Shown: piece by piece, positions 1 to 7,686 of the stretch
How the letters are laid out: each line of letters opens with the position of its first letter
Numbering within the stretch: the first letter of the stretch is position 1
Origin: Hoyosella altamirensis
GTDB taxonomy: Bacteria; Actinomycetota; Actinomycetes; Mycobacteriales; Mycobacteriaceae
Direction: 5' to 3'
Length of the DNA stretch: 64,000 bases
NCBI RefSeq assembly: GCF_014191505.1
Contig: NZ_JACHWS010000003.1
Span: forward strand, 372,001 to 436,000
Position numbers and translations under genes: made by a program
The notes under the pieces: model-generated
What the model was told of the DNA's origin: nothing
The model's database searches: none
What the model saw: only the letters and a program-made list of their open reading frames with translations

Positions 1-30
1 CCCGACGTCTATCGATGCAGGAGGAACGCG

Positions 31-861
31 ATGACGCTGGAGGCCATGATGACTGGAACTGACCGGAGCAGCGAAGTTGCGACCGACGGCGGACGTGTGC
101 AGCTTGCCATTGCGGACCTGACGTCGACGCTCACGAACGACTTTGACCTTCCCGCCATGCTGCATTCTGTTGCAGAACACGCTCGGGTTTGCTTCGGTGC
201 GAGCACCGTTGTCGTGCTGCTACTGGACAGGCGAGCGCCCGGGCGTGGGGTTGTCCACATAGTCGCAGAGGCAGCGAGCGAGGGCCACTCTGTCGACCCC
301 CGCTTTCACACCTCAGGACCTGGCCTGATGAGCGCGAGCGAAAGCGCCGTCGCGATGGTCGACGACCTTGCCCACGCGGATGACACACGCTGGCCCGAGT
401 ATCGGGAACGAGCAACGGCGGCCGGATTGCGCGGTATGCGCGCGTTTCCGGTATCAGCACTTGGGGTGCCTCTGGGCTCAATTGTGGTGCATACCGAAGA
501 TCCTTGGGGCGATGCACGGCCCCGCAGTTTCGGGCAGATCCTAGCCGATCTGACCGCGATTGGTCTCGCCAGCGGCACCGTCGACGGCCGCCGCCTGTCG
601 ACTTCCGATGCGGTCGATTCGGTACTGCGCGGCAGCGCGACGATTGCTGCTGCGGTCGGGATTCTGACCGAATACTTGCGGCTGGAGCCCGACATCGCGC
701 GCCTCCGGCTGAACAGACTGGCTCGCGCTCGCGGTCTCACCGTCACCGCTCAGGCGCGGATGATTGTTGACGCGCACAACTCGTCCCCAGGTGATCTCGA
801 GAGAACTGGAGTGCTGTCTCCGGCGAATGTGTCGTCCGCTCGACTTATCGGCCGCGACTAA
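31..861 (+). CDS. GAF-ANTAR domain regulator
   Basis: This 276-aa protein has a GAF-type sensor domain over roughly residues 30-175 and an ANTAR RNA-binding helical domain near residues 195-250 (it contains VGILTEYLRL and LNRLARARGLT). ANTAR proteins bind paired hairpins in nascent mRNA and prevent transcription termination; the GAF part would sense a ligand or redox state. The ATG follows AGGAGG with normal spacing, which fixes the start. It is the first gene in the window, so its upstream partners are not visible. It resembles the second GAF-ANTAR gene at 26178-26909 in architecture but is not a recent copy. The family call is firm; the signal and the RNA targets are unknown. Confidence 0.85.
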   Translation: MTLEAMMTGTDRSSEVATDGGRVQLAIADLTSTLTNDFDLPAMLHSVAEHARVCFGASTVVVLLLDRRAPGRGVVHIVAEAASEGHSVDPRFHTSGPGLMSASESAVAMVDDLAHADDTRWPEYRERATAAGLRGMRAFPVSALGVPLGSIVVHTEDPWGDARPRSFGQILADLTAIGLASGTVDGRRLSTSDAVDSVLRGSATIAAAVGILTEYLRLEPDIARLRLNRLARARGLTVTAQARMIVDAHNSSPGDLERTGVLSPANVSSARLIGRD

Positions 862-908
862 CAGCGTCGTGGCTGTGCCGCCCAGGTAGTTTCAGCGGAC
901 TCGCGAAA

Positions 909-937
909 GCCGCCCGGCGCGGTGCCGTCCGGGCGGC
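909..937. terminator. Bidirectional hairpin between convergent genes
   Basis: A perfect 9-bp inverted repeat, GCCGCCCGG and CCGGGCGGC, encloses an 11-nt loop. An outer GGCTGTG/CACAGCC pair flanks it further out. It lies between the stop codons of the convergent genes ending at 861 and 956. There is no T-run, so efficiency on its own is uncertain. Confidence 0.6.
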
Positions 938-955
938 GCGGTCAGCACAGCCAAA

Positions 956-1198
956 TTAGCGGTTTAGTCGCGAAGCCAGCAGTGCCTTGCCTTGCTCCCC
1001 GCCCTTCTGGCTTTCAGCTTGCGCACGGCGGAAAAAGTCGGCGAGTTCTTGGTCGCCTTCTCGCTCTGCGTCCTTGATGTACTCCTCCATCCGCAGCGCA
1101 TTGCTGAGGCAGGCTTCGGTAAACCAGATGATGTTGTAGTGCTTGTCACGGGTTCCGGTTACCGAGCCCGTTTCGGTGTCACGAACGACATCAGACAT
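956..1198 (-). CDS. Conserved hypothetical protein, 80 aa
   Basis: The frame is open from 1237, but the second Met at 1198 has a GAGAGGA ribosome site upstream and gives an 80-aa product beginning MSDVVRDTE. The protein is charged, with no signal peptide or membrane segment; the middle is probably helical (residues about 35-70, rich in E, R and A). I do not recognise the family. It is the last gene of a same-strand run with the metallothionein-like, SDR and DUF4383 genes, separated from the last by 90 bp. A poor SigF-like sequence (GTTT-N13-GGGTGG) lies in that gap, too weak to call. A stress-related role is inferred only from its neighbours. Confidence 0.6.
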   Translation of the reverse strand: MSDVVRDTETGSVTGTRDKHYNIIWFTEACLSNALRMEEYIKDAEREGDQELADFFRRAQAESQKGGEQGKALLASRLNR

Positions 1199-1288
1199 TT
1201 GACGCGGTCCTCTCGTTGGTTTTGCACGTACGAACATTGCCTTCCACCCGCGCGTCCGGGTTAAACACGTAGCCCCGCAATGATCCGG

Positions 1289-1741
1289 CTACTTTTTCTT
1301 CGGTGTCCGCAACGGAACGGTCCCGAGCAGCACCATGCCCAGGCCGAGACCAAGGTGCAGCCAGTTGATGGCGTCGTTGATCGGTAGAAAGTTCGCGTCG
1401 CTGCTGTGATCGATCACAAGCCCGTACAACGTCAGAGCGATGTAACCGAGCCCGCCACCGATGAGATAGATGCGCGCACCTAGCGCCCTCATCGCCATCA
1501 CGATGCCAAGGACACCGAAACCGACGTGGATCACGTTATGCAGGATCGACACCGCGAAAATGCCGAACAAGTACGTATCAGTGTGGGGTCCGGCCCATGT
1601 CAGCTCGTCGGTGCCGGTGGTGACGCCTGGAATGAACCCGAGAATGCCTACCACGATGAAGGCGACACCCACTGAAAACGCGAAGAGCTTGCGGACACGC
1701 TGCGACGAAAGATCACTCTGGAAACGTGGACTAGCAGTCAT
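1289..1741 (-). CDS. DUF4383 four-helix membrane protein
   Basis: The 150-aa product has about four hydrophobic segments (near residues 20-40, 57-80, 84-107 and 122-142), a loop with WAGPHTDTYLFG, and a basic tail ending PKKK. This fits the DUF4383 family of small actinobacterial membrane proteins, whose molecular function is unknown. A strong purine-rich ribosome site (GGAGAAGGGG) lies a little upstream of the ATG. It starts 29 bp after the SDR gene ends, so the two are probably co-transcribed. The neighbouring catalase, SDR and metallothionein-like genes suggest membrane protection under stress, which is inference. Confidence 0.8.
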   Translation of the reverse strand: MTASPRFQSDLSSQRVRKLFAFSVGVAFIVVGILGFIPGVTTGTDELTWAGPHTDTYLFGIFAVSILHNVIHVGFGVLGIVMAMRALGARIYLIGGGLGYIALTLYGLVIDHSSDANFLPINDAINWLHLGLGLGMVLLGTVPLRTPKKK

Positions 1742-1770
1742 GGTGCTCGGGCACCCCTTCTCCTGTAAAT

Positions 1771-2610
1771 CTAGCCAGGCAGTGTCTCGCCACCGATGGG
1801 CGCGAGTACCTCACCCGAGTAATAGGACGACAACTGATTCGCCGCGAAGAAGACGTACGACGGCGCAATCTCATCGGGTTGTGCAGCCCGCTTGTATGGC
1901 GCCTGCTCCCCAAACTCTTTGACCGCATCTTCCGGGAACGTCGCCGGGATGAGTGGCGTCCAGACAGGCCCCGGGGCGACACAGTTGACTCTGATCCCTC
2001 GCTCCATCAGCGACTGAGCCAATGAGTAGGTCAGCGCGAGAATAGCGCCCTTCGTTGCGGAGTAGTCGATCAGCTGTTTGTTTCCGCGCAAGCCGTTTAT
2101 GGACGAGGTATTGATGATGGCGCCGCCGCTGGGCAGGTGCTGCAGCGCGGCCTTCGTGACGTAAAAGAACGAATCGATGTTTACGGCGAAGGTGTGGCGC
2201 CACTGCTCATCGCTGATGTCTTCGAACTCCTCAACGGGCATCTGGTATGCCGCGTTGTTCACGAGGATCGACAGACCGCCGAGGTCGTTCGCTGCGTCGG
2301 CGACGAGGCGCCGGCAGGCGCTTGCGTCCGCAAGGTCGACGGCGTAACTGAATGCCCGGCGGCCCTCTTTCTCGACCAGTTCGACGGTGCGCTGTGCATC
2401 GTCGTGTTCCGAGAGGTACCCGATCGCAACGTCTGCCCCTTCCTTTGCGAACGCCACTGCGACGGCGCGACCGATTCCCGAGTCACCCCCTGTCACAAGT
2501 GCTTTCTGGCCTGCGAGGACATCGCGGCCGACGTACTCACGCATCTCGTCCTTGGGACGCGAGGGCATCTCACGGGTATGGCCGGGGTATTCGATCATCG
2601 GTTCATCCAT
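1771..2610 (-). CDS. SDR family oxidoreductase
   Basis: A 279-aa short-chain dehydrogenase of the classical type with an N-terminal extension. The cofactor motif TGGDSGIG is near residue 41, NNAA near residue 122, and the catalytic YSATK near residue 189, with a Ser (NTSSING) before it. The N-terminal segment (EYPGHTREMPSRPKDEM) is typical of the YghA/YhdF-like group often annotated as glucose or ribitol dehydrogenase and linked to general stress in Bacillus. The true substrate is unknown. AGGAG lies 5 nt before the ATG. It sits between the metallothionein-like gene (33-bp gap) and the DUF4383 gene and probably shares their transcript. Confidence 0.88.
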   Translation of the reverse strand: MDEPMIEYPGHTREMPSRPKDEMREYVGRDVLAGQKALVTGGDSGIGRAVAVAFAKEGADVAIGYLSEHDDAQRTVELVEKEGRRAFSYAVDLADASACRRLVADAANDLGGLSILVNNAAYQMPVEEFEDISDEQWRHTFAVNIDSFFYVTKAALQHLPSGGAIINTSSINGLRGNKQLIDYSATKGAILALTYSLAQSLMERGIRVNCVAPGPVWTPLIPATFPEDAVKEFGEQAPYKRAAQPDEIAPSYVFFAANQLSSYYSGEVLAPIGGETLPG

Positions 2611-2643
2611 GGTGCTCCTTCGATTTGTGTGCCGATTCTGAAT

Positions 2644-2880
2644 TCACACGCGGTCCTCTACCCCACTCACACCGGATTGATCAGCGCAGTGCGCACAGCA
2701 GTACATGCGTCCATCGCTCTCCACGCCATGCCCGATGATTCGGCAATCACAATGCGTGCACTGCGGCGCCATCCCCTGGATCGCGCACTCGAAGCTATCG
2801 AACGCGGCGGACTTGTCCCCCTGTGTGACAATTAGTGGCTTGTCGTAGACATTGCCGCATGTTGCGCAAGTCTCCATCAT
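2644..2880 (-). CDS. Zinc-ribbon / prokaryotic metallothionein-like protein
   Basis: A 78-aa Cys-rich protein. The N-terminal part has CATCGN, and the C-terminal part has CTHCDC followed about 20 residues later by MYCCAHCA. The spacing of CxxCxC and the later YCxxxCA resembles one lobe of cyanobacterial SmtA metallothionein (PF02069), here joined to a zinc-ribbon-like N-terminus. A role in Zn or Cd binding, or in redox buffering, is inferred. The frame opens with a TTG at 2892, but AAGGAG points to the ATG at 2880 (or 2877). It is divergent from the catalase and heads the operon continuing through SDR and DUF4383. A weak SigF-like promoter lies upstream. Confidence 0.7.
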   Translation of the reverse strand: MMETCATCGNVYDKPLIVTQGDKSAAFDSFECAIQGMAPQCTHCDCRIIGHGVESDGRMYCCAHCADQSGVSGVEDRV

Positions 2881-2921
2881 GGCCTCCTTCAAACAGCCCT
2901 AGCTGAGCGCATGGCTGAGTA

Positions 2922-2946
2922 CTTCCCCCGTGTGGCGGATACAAAC
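2922..2946 (-). promoter_or_regulatory. Weak SigF-type promoter for the metallothionein operon
   Basis: On the minus strand GTTT is followed by 15 nt and GGGAAG. The -35 and spacer match the SigF pattern but the -10 lacks the usual T. It faces away from the catalase promoter just to its right, giving a divergent pair. Confidence 0.4.
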
Positions 2947-2961
2947 GTTGGCTGGCAACTC

Positions 2962-2986
2962 GTTTATCCACCGACGCGAGGGGTAG
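2962..2986 (+). promoter_or_regulatory. SigF-type promoter for the catalase gene
   Basis: GTTT (2962-2965), a 15-nt spacer and GGGTAG (2981-2986). This matches the published mycobacterial SigF consensus, GTTT-N15-17-GGGTA. It lies inside the longest catalase reading frame, so it argues for the shorter start at 3019. Confidence 0.8.
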
Positions 2987-3018
2987 GCGCACACCGGACC
3001 TCACGAAGGGAGAACGGT

Positions 3019-5148
3019 ATGGAGCGCCGAGACGACAAAGACCGCAGGCTCGACGCGTCGAGAACGGACGACGACCACTCGTGGCTCACGACGCAGCAAG
3101 GGGTCCGCGTCGAGCACACGGATGACTCCCTTAAAGCAGGTGTTCGCGGACCGACGTTGCTAGAAGACTTCCATGCGCGCGAGAAAATTACGCACTTCGA
3201 TCACGAACGAATCCCTGAGCGAGTTGTCCATGCGCGGGGCGCAGGTGCCTATGGCTATTTCAAGGCTTACGACACTCGGTTGCGCGACTATACGGCCGCC
3301 GAGTTCCTGACCGAGCCGAAGCTCACCACCCCGGTTTTTGTGCGGTTCTCCACCGTTGCAGGTTCTCGCGGCTCCGCGGACACGGTGCGCGACGTCCGCG
3401 GTTTCGCAACGAAGTTCTACACACGGCAAGGCAACTACGACCTCGTCGCTAACAACATGCCGGTGTTCTTTATCCAGGATGGCGTCAAGTTCCCCGATTT
3501 CGTCCACGCCGTCAAACCAGAACCCGCAAGCGAAATCCCCCAGGCACAGTCCGCGCACGACACTTTCTGGGATTTCGTTTGGCTCCACCCGGAATCTCTG
3601 CACATGGTGATGTGGCTGATGTCAGACCGTGCGCTCCCCCGCAGCTACCGCATGATGCAGGGTTTCGGCGTGCACACATTTCGCTTGGTTGATTTAGAGG
3701 GCAACGGCACGTTCGTCAAGTTTCACTGGCGGCCCATCCTGGGATCCCACTCGCTCGAGTGGGAGGAATGCCAGCGCATCGCGGGCGCTGATCCTGATTT
3801 CAACCGCCGCGACCTGTGGGACGCGATCGAATCGGGACAGTTTCCAGAGTTTGAACTCGGCGTCCAGCTCATCAGTGAGTTGCGCGAACACGATTTCGAT
3901 TTCGATCTCCTCGACCCCACTAAAATCGTTCCAGAGGAACAAGTTCCGGTACAGCCTGTGGGGCGCATGGTTCTGAACCGCAATCCACAGAACTTTTTCG
4001 CCGAAACCGAACAGGTCGCCTTCCATACCGCCAACGTGGTGCCGGGCATCGACTTCACCAACGATCCGCTCCTGCAAGCACGGAATTTCAGTTACCTGGA
4101 TACGCAACTGATCCGTCTAGGCGGACCGAACTTCTCCCAGCTGCCGATAAACCGGCCGGTTGTCGAGGTGCACACAAACCAGCGAGATGGGTACGGACAG
4201 CACACAATCCACACGCATCCGACGAGTTACACCAAAAACAGCCTGGGGAACGGATGCCCGATGTCCATGTCTCAGCAGGAGCCACCCCTCGATGTCTACC
4301 GCCACTACACGCAGCGAGTGGAGGGTGCAGTAATCCGCCGTCGGTCGGAAAGCTTCAACGACCATTACGGCCAGGCGCGACTGTTCTGGAACAGCATGAA
4401 GGATGTCGAGCAGCAGCACATTCACGACGCTTTCTGCTTCGAACTTTCGAAAGTGTCTTCTAAGTACGTGAAGCAGAGAGTCACCGAGCAGATCGCACAC
4501 GTCGACCCTGGCCTCGCCGCGGGAGTCGCGCGCAAGGTCGGAGTGCCAGAGCCCGAAGACCTCGGGGCGGACCTCCACAACGACGCATCGTCGGCTCTCA
4601 GCCAGGTCTACCCGATAGCAGGATTCGACGACGCACCTCCATCGATCGAGTCACGAAAAATCGCTGCTCTGGTCTGTGATGGCGTCGATGACACGGGTAT
4701 TCGCAAACTTGCGAGTGCACTCTCGGCCGAAGGTGCTCTCCTAGATCTCATCGGACCAGCCGAGGGAACTATCCGCGGGGAGAGCGGGCACGCGGTCGAC
4801 GTATCGGTGGCACTGTCGTCTACGGCATCGGTGCTGTACGACGCAGTGATCGTTCCGGGCGGTGACATCGCCGCCCTGATTGAAACGAATGGGTCAGCAA
4901 AGCACTTTGTCCTTGAAGCTTTCAAGCACCACAAACCGGTCGCCGCGTTTGGTGCCGGCGCCGAGGTGCTGCGTCAGAACGGTCTCACTAATGCCGAAAC
5001 TAACCCCGTCCGGGTGACCGATGAGGAAGGAGTTATTGTAACGAGCCATTCTGGGCAAGAATTGCCCGATGAATTCGTCCGCAGTTTCATCGATGCAGTT
5101 GCGCTGCATCGCATTTGGAACCGCGAAACAAATCATATTTCTGCGTAA
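3019..5148 (+). CDS. katE: Large-subunit catalase (HPII-like)
   Basis: A 709-aa heme catalase that breaks down hydrogen peroxide. The core carries VRFSTVAGSRGSADT, the distal Asn region (NNMPVFFIQDG) and the proximal heme-Tyr region near ARNFSYLDTQL. The last 150 residues or so form the flavodoxin/DJ-1-like domain (IAALVCDGVDD, VIVPGGDIAAL) found only in clade II large catalases. The frame is open from 2911, but the ATG at 3019 follows AAGGGAG and lies just downstream of a good SigF promoter. The SRPBCC gene starts 21 bp after its stop. Stress-induced expression in stationary phase is the likely mode. Confidence 0.95.
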   Translation: MERRDDKDRRLDASRTDDDHSWLTTQQGVRVEHTDDSLKAGVRGPTLLEDFHAREKITHFDHERIPERVVHARGAGAYGYFKAYDTRLRDYTAAEFLTEPKLTTPVFVRFSTVAGSRGSADTVRDVRGFATKFYTRQGNYDLVANNMPVFFIQDGVKFPDFVHAVKPEPASEIPQAQSAHDTFWDFVWLHPESLHMVMWLMSDRALPRSYRMMQGFGVHTFRLVDLEGNGTFVKFHWRPILGSHSLEWEECQRIAGADPDFNRRDLWDAIESGQFPEFELGVQLISELREHDFDFDLLDPTKIVPEEQVPVQPVGRMVLNRNPQNFFAETEQVAFHTANVVPGIDFTNDPLLQARNFSYLDTQLIRLGGPNFSQLPINRPVVEVHTNQRDGYGQHTIHTHPTSYTKNSLGNGCPMSMSQQEPPLDVYRHYTQRVEGAVIRRRSESFNDHYGQARLFWNSMKDVEQQHIHDAFCFELSKVSSKYVKQRVTEQIAHVDPGLAAGVARKVGVPEPEDLGADLHNDASSALSQVYPIAGFDDAPPSIESRKIAALVCDGVDDTGIRKLASALSAEGALLDLIGPAEGTIRGESGHAVDVSVALSSTASVLYDAVIVPGGDIAALIETNGSAKHFVLEAFKHHKPVAAFGAGAEVLRQNGLTNAETNPVRVTDEEGVIVTSHSGQELPDEFVRSFIDAVALHRIWNRETNHISA

Positions 5149-5169
5149 CAACGCTGAAAGGAGCGTTTG

Positions 5170-5631
5170 ATGGGCACAGTAAATAAGTCAATCGACGTGA
5201 ACGTACCCCTCAACGTCGCGTACAACCAATGGACGCAGTTCGAGCAGTATCCGCAGTTCATGGAGCACGTTGAACGCATCGAACAGCTCGATGACACGCA
5301 CCTGCGGTGGCACGTTCGCTTCGGGCCGATCTCTCGTGAATTCGCCGCTGTGGTTGACGAACAACATCCTGACCAGCGGGTCGCATGGCATTCGACCGAG
5401 GGACCGACCCATGCTGGGGTGATTACCTTTCACCGGATCGACGATGATCAAACTCGGGTGACGGCTCAGATCGATATCGACCCGGAAGGCGTCGCAGAAA
5501 ATATCGGCGATGCGCTAAATATCGTGGATACGCAGGTCAAAGGCGATATGAAGCGCTTCAAGGAGTTCATCGAAGAGCGCGGCGTCGCGACGGGTGAGTG
5601 GCGTGGCGACATCGATCCACCGCAGCCGTAA
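5170..5631 (+). CDS. SRPBCC family (cyclase/dehydrase-like) protein
   Basis: A 153-aa single-domain START/Bet v1-fold protein, the type annotated as polyketide cyclase/dehydrase or CoxG-like. The pattern of an N-terminal strand with PLNVAYNQWTQFEQYPQFM, a DERVAW-like middle strand (QRVAWHSTEG) and a long C-terminal helix (MKRFKEFIEERG) is characteristic. AAAGGAG lies 6-7 nt before the ATG at 5170; the frame also allows a TTG one codon earlier. It follows the catalase by 21 bp and should be transcribed with it. Hydrophobic ligand binding is the family role; its ligand is not known. Confidence 0.85.
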   Translation: MGTVNKSIDVNVPLNVAYNQWTQFEQYPQFMEHVERIEQLDDTHLRWHVRFGPISREFAAVVDEQHPDQRVAWHSTEGPTHAGVITFHRIDDDQTRVTAQIDIDPEGVAENIGDALNIVDTQVKGDMKRFKEFIEERGVATGEWRGDIDPPQP

Positions 5632-5642
5632 ACCTGCCGCGA

Positions 5643-5674
5643 GTCAGCTCCGGCCCCGCGGGGCTGGAGCTGAC
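5643..5674. terminator. Strong hairpin between convergent genes
   Basis: GTCAGCTCC-GGCCCC and GGGGC-T-GGAGCTGAC form a stem of about 14 bp with a tiny loop. It sits between the SRPBCC stop (5631) and the HAD stop (5677) and would end transcripts from both sides. Confidence 0.8.
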
Positions 5675-5676
5675 TG

Positions 5677-6339
5677 CTATTTGAGCTGAGCCAGCGGACT
5701 TGAAGAGAAGTGTGCACAGAGTTCGCTGACACTCGTGTAAACCGCGATCGCACCGGCGTCTTCGAGTTCTGCCCGCGAAACCCCACCGGTCAGAACACCG
5801 ACGCAGTTAACCCCAGCACGATTGCATGCCTCCACGTCCCAAACTGTGTCGCCCACGAACACCGCACGCTTGGGCGAGACCCCTGCGCGTTCGAGGGCGA
5901 TCTGAACAATGTGTGGTTCAGGCTTCGCCGTCGAGACGTCTTCCGAAGACGTGACAGCAGAAATGACGTCCTCCCGGTTGAGGACGCTGCGAAGTTGCGC
6001 GAGTTCATCTTCCGGTGCTGACGTTGCAAGCACCGTCTGCATGCCAACTGACTCCACCTTCTCGAGAATCTGGCGTGCCCCATCGAAAGCGCGCAACTGT
6101 GGTGTGAGTTCACGATAAAAACGTGCGTGGAGGTCCTTGACAGTGCTCGCGACATCGTCGCTCGCGCCGTCGCTGAGAGAAGTCACGAGCGTCGATCCGT
6201 CCATTCCAATCGAGCGATGAATCCGCCAGCTATCTACCGGAATACCCGCCTCTAGGAATGCGCGCTGCCACGCATGCACGTGCAGATAGTTGGAGTCGAC
6301 CAAGGTGCCATCAATATCGAAGAGAACCGCTGGCTGCAT
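5677..6339 (-). CDS. HAD family hydrolase, phosphoglycolate-phosphatase-like
   Basis: A 220-aa HAD subfamily IA phosphatase. Motif I is FDIDGTLVD at residues 6-14, motif II a Thr/Ser in VLATSAPEDE, and motif III/IV are KPEPH and VFVGDTVWDVEA. The cap is the helical type, as in phosphoglycolate phosphatase and beta-phosphoglucomutase; the substrate cannot be fixed. The frame extends upstream to 6450, but a near-perfect SigF promoter with its -10 ending 9 nt before the ATG at 6339 makes this the start and implies a leaderless or near-leaderless mRNA. It is divergent from the SCP2/hydrolase gene. Confidence 0.88.
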   Translation of the reverse strand: MQPAVLFDIDGTLVDSNYLHVHAWQRAFLEAGIPVDSWRIHRSIGMDGSTLVTSLSDGASDDVASTVKDLHARFYRELTPQLRAFDGARQILEKVESVGMQTVLATSAPEDELAQLRSVLNREDVISAVTSSEDVSTAKPEPHIVQIALERAGVSPKRAVFVGDTVWDVEACNRAGVNCVGVLTGGVSRAELEDAGAIAVYTSVSELCAHFSSSPLAQLK

Positions 6340-6348
6340 CGCGTAGGT

Positions 6349-6373
6349 ATACCCAATTGAGCAGAAAACAAAC
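6349..6373 (-). promoter_or_regulatory. SigF-type promoter for the HAD gene
   Basis: Minus strand GTTT (6373-6370), 15-nt spacer, GGGTAT (6354-6349): the best match in the window. Nine nucleotides separate the -10 from the ATG at 6339. Confidence 0.85.
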
Positions 6374-6375
6374 GG

Positions 6376-6400
6376 GTTATTTCCGCCACCCCAGGGGTAA
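6376..6400 (+). promoter_or_regulatory. Weaker SigF-type promoter for the SCP2/hydrolase gene
   Basis: GTTA (6376-6379), 15-nt spacer, GGGTAA (6395-6400), 37 nt ahead of the ATG at 6438. The -35 box differs by one base from GTTT. It is divergent with the HAD promoter; the two -35 boxes are only 2 bp apart. Confidence 0.5.
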
Positions 6401-6437
6401 TCAAACTTACAACCAGGTTTCGCAAGAGGAGAGAACG

Positions 6438-7652
6438 ATGACGGCCGCATTGGAGTTACGAGATTCCAGTCCCGATCACCTGCTCAGCGAGCTTTTCCCC
6501 CAGAACGTGACAGACACGGCTTTCACTCACTCAGATGCTGTAGTTTGCCTCGATGTGCCAGACCACGGCAGGTGGACCCTCGAGGTACACGACGGCGTTG
6601 CCGAGGTGTCGTCGGGCACGCATCCTGACCCAACGAGTGTGGTGACGACCAGCGCCGAGACGCTCACAGATCTTCTCACTGGCCGGCGTAGTGGTGTAGA
6701 CGCGTTCCTCGACGGGGACCTTACGACCCGAGGCAGCCTCGCCACCGTGCTGCAGATTGGCAGTTCCTTTGCTCCAGAAGCGGAGCTCCCCACTCGTCCG
6801 CTTGCCCGGGAGGCGCTAGTGGACGGCGCGCGTACCGCCTACCTTGAAGCAGGCGTCCCTGAAGGTCATCCGGTGGTGCTGTTGCACGGCCTCGGCAGTT
6901 CCAACGCGTCCATGCTCCCCTTGCTCGCTGGACTGGCGAGTGATTGTCGTGTTCTTGCACCGGACATCCCAGGGTTTGGCGCATCAGAAGCGCCGCTGTG
7001 GACCTATACCGCAGAACGAATGTCTCGGTGGCTCGACGCCTTCCTCACCGCGACCGACGCTCGGGGCGCCACCGTGATCGGCAATTCCATGGGTGGGCGC
7101 CTAGCGCTGGAACTTGCCATGCACGACAGCGAGGCTGCGAGCGAACTGGTCCTCCTGTGTCCGTCGCCCGCATTCCGGCGGTTTCGCCAGTTTGTTCCGC
7201 TGGTCAAGTATCTCCCGGTGACGCTTGGCGCCGCCCCGCGGTTCACAGTCCCCCGATCCCTGATTCTTGAGTCGGCGAAGCGGCTCGTGGCCAAACCGCG
7301 CCGGATCCCGGAAAACTGGTTTGAGGCGGCAGCTGACGAATTCACGATCGCTATGTCCCATTGGCGACACCGCCGTGCAGCGCTTTCCGCTCTGATCAAT
7401 ATCTACGTGGAGGAACCCTTTGGGGAGTCTGGATTCTGGGACCGGCTTCCGGGCATGAGGACTCCCGCCCTGTTCATCTGGGGCAGCGAGGACCGGCTCG
7501 TTCCAGCAAAGTTCGCCCGTCATGTGCGAAAGGCGGTTCCTGCGGCGAGGTCCGTAATTCTGCCTGACTGTGGCCATGCCCCCCAGATCGAATTGCCAGC
7601 GTGGACCTTGCGCCTGTCCAGGGCGTTCATTCGCGGCCCGGGACGCCCTTAG
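6438..7652 (+). CDS. SCP2-like domain fused to alpha/beta hydrolase
   Basis: A 404-aa two-domain protein. Residues about 1-115 resemble an SCP2 sterol/lipid-carrier domain (DGVAEVSSGTHPDPT, LLTGRRSGVDAFLDGDL). Residues about 120-400 are an alpha/beta hydrolase with an oxyanion segment (LLHGLGSSNASM), the nucleophile elbow GNSMGG, a late Asp (WGSEDRLVP) and a His (DCGHAPQIE). The combination suggests hydrolysis of a lipid or hydrophobic ester held by the SCP2 part; the substrate is unknown. GAGGAGAG precedes the ATG at 6438; the longer frame from 6258 overlaps the divergent HAD gene and is rejected. Probably SigF-controlled. Confidence 0.85.
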   Translation: MTAALELRDSSPDHLLSELFPQNVTDTAFTHSDAVVCLDVPDHGRWTLEVHDGVAEVSSGTHPDPTSVVTTSAETLTDLLTGRRSGVDAFLDGDLTTRGSLATVLQIGSSFAPEAELPTRPLAREALVDGARTAYLEAGVPEGHPVVLLHGLGSSNASMLPLLAGLASDCRVLAPDIPGFGASEAPLWTYTAERMSRWLDAFLTATDARGATVIGNSMGGRLALELAMHDSEAASELVLLCPSPAFRRFRQFVPLVKYLPVTLGAAPRFTVPRSLILESAKRLVAKPRRIPENWFEAAADEFTIAMSHWRHRRAALSALINIYVEEPFGESGFWDRLPGMRTPALFIWGSEDRLVPAKFARHVRKAVPAARSVILPDCGHAPQIELPAWTLRLSRAFIRGPGRP

Positions 7653-7677
7653 TTTGCGCAGCGCGCCCGCAGGGTAC
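7652..7677 (+). promoter_or_regulatory. SigF-type promoter for the 228-aa hypothetical gene
   Basis: GTTT (7652-7655), 16-nt spacer, GGGTAC (7672-7677). The -10 ends 9 nt before the ATG at 7687. The -35 box begins in the last base of the preceding stop codon. Confidence 0.75.
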
Positions 7678-7686
7678 GCAAGGCTC

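Noticed and set aside
2659-2664. GGGTAG as a SigF -10 for the SDR gene
   Set aside because: No GTTT-like -35 at 14-17 nt; the SDR gene is more likely read from the upstream metallothionein promoter.
2911-3018. 36-residue N-terminal extension of the catalase
   Set aside because: It contains the SigF promoter, and AAGGGAG directly precedes the ATG at 3019.
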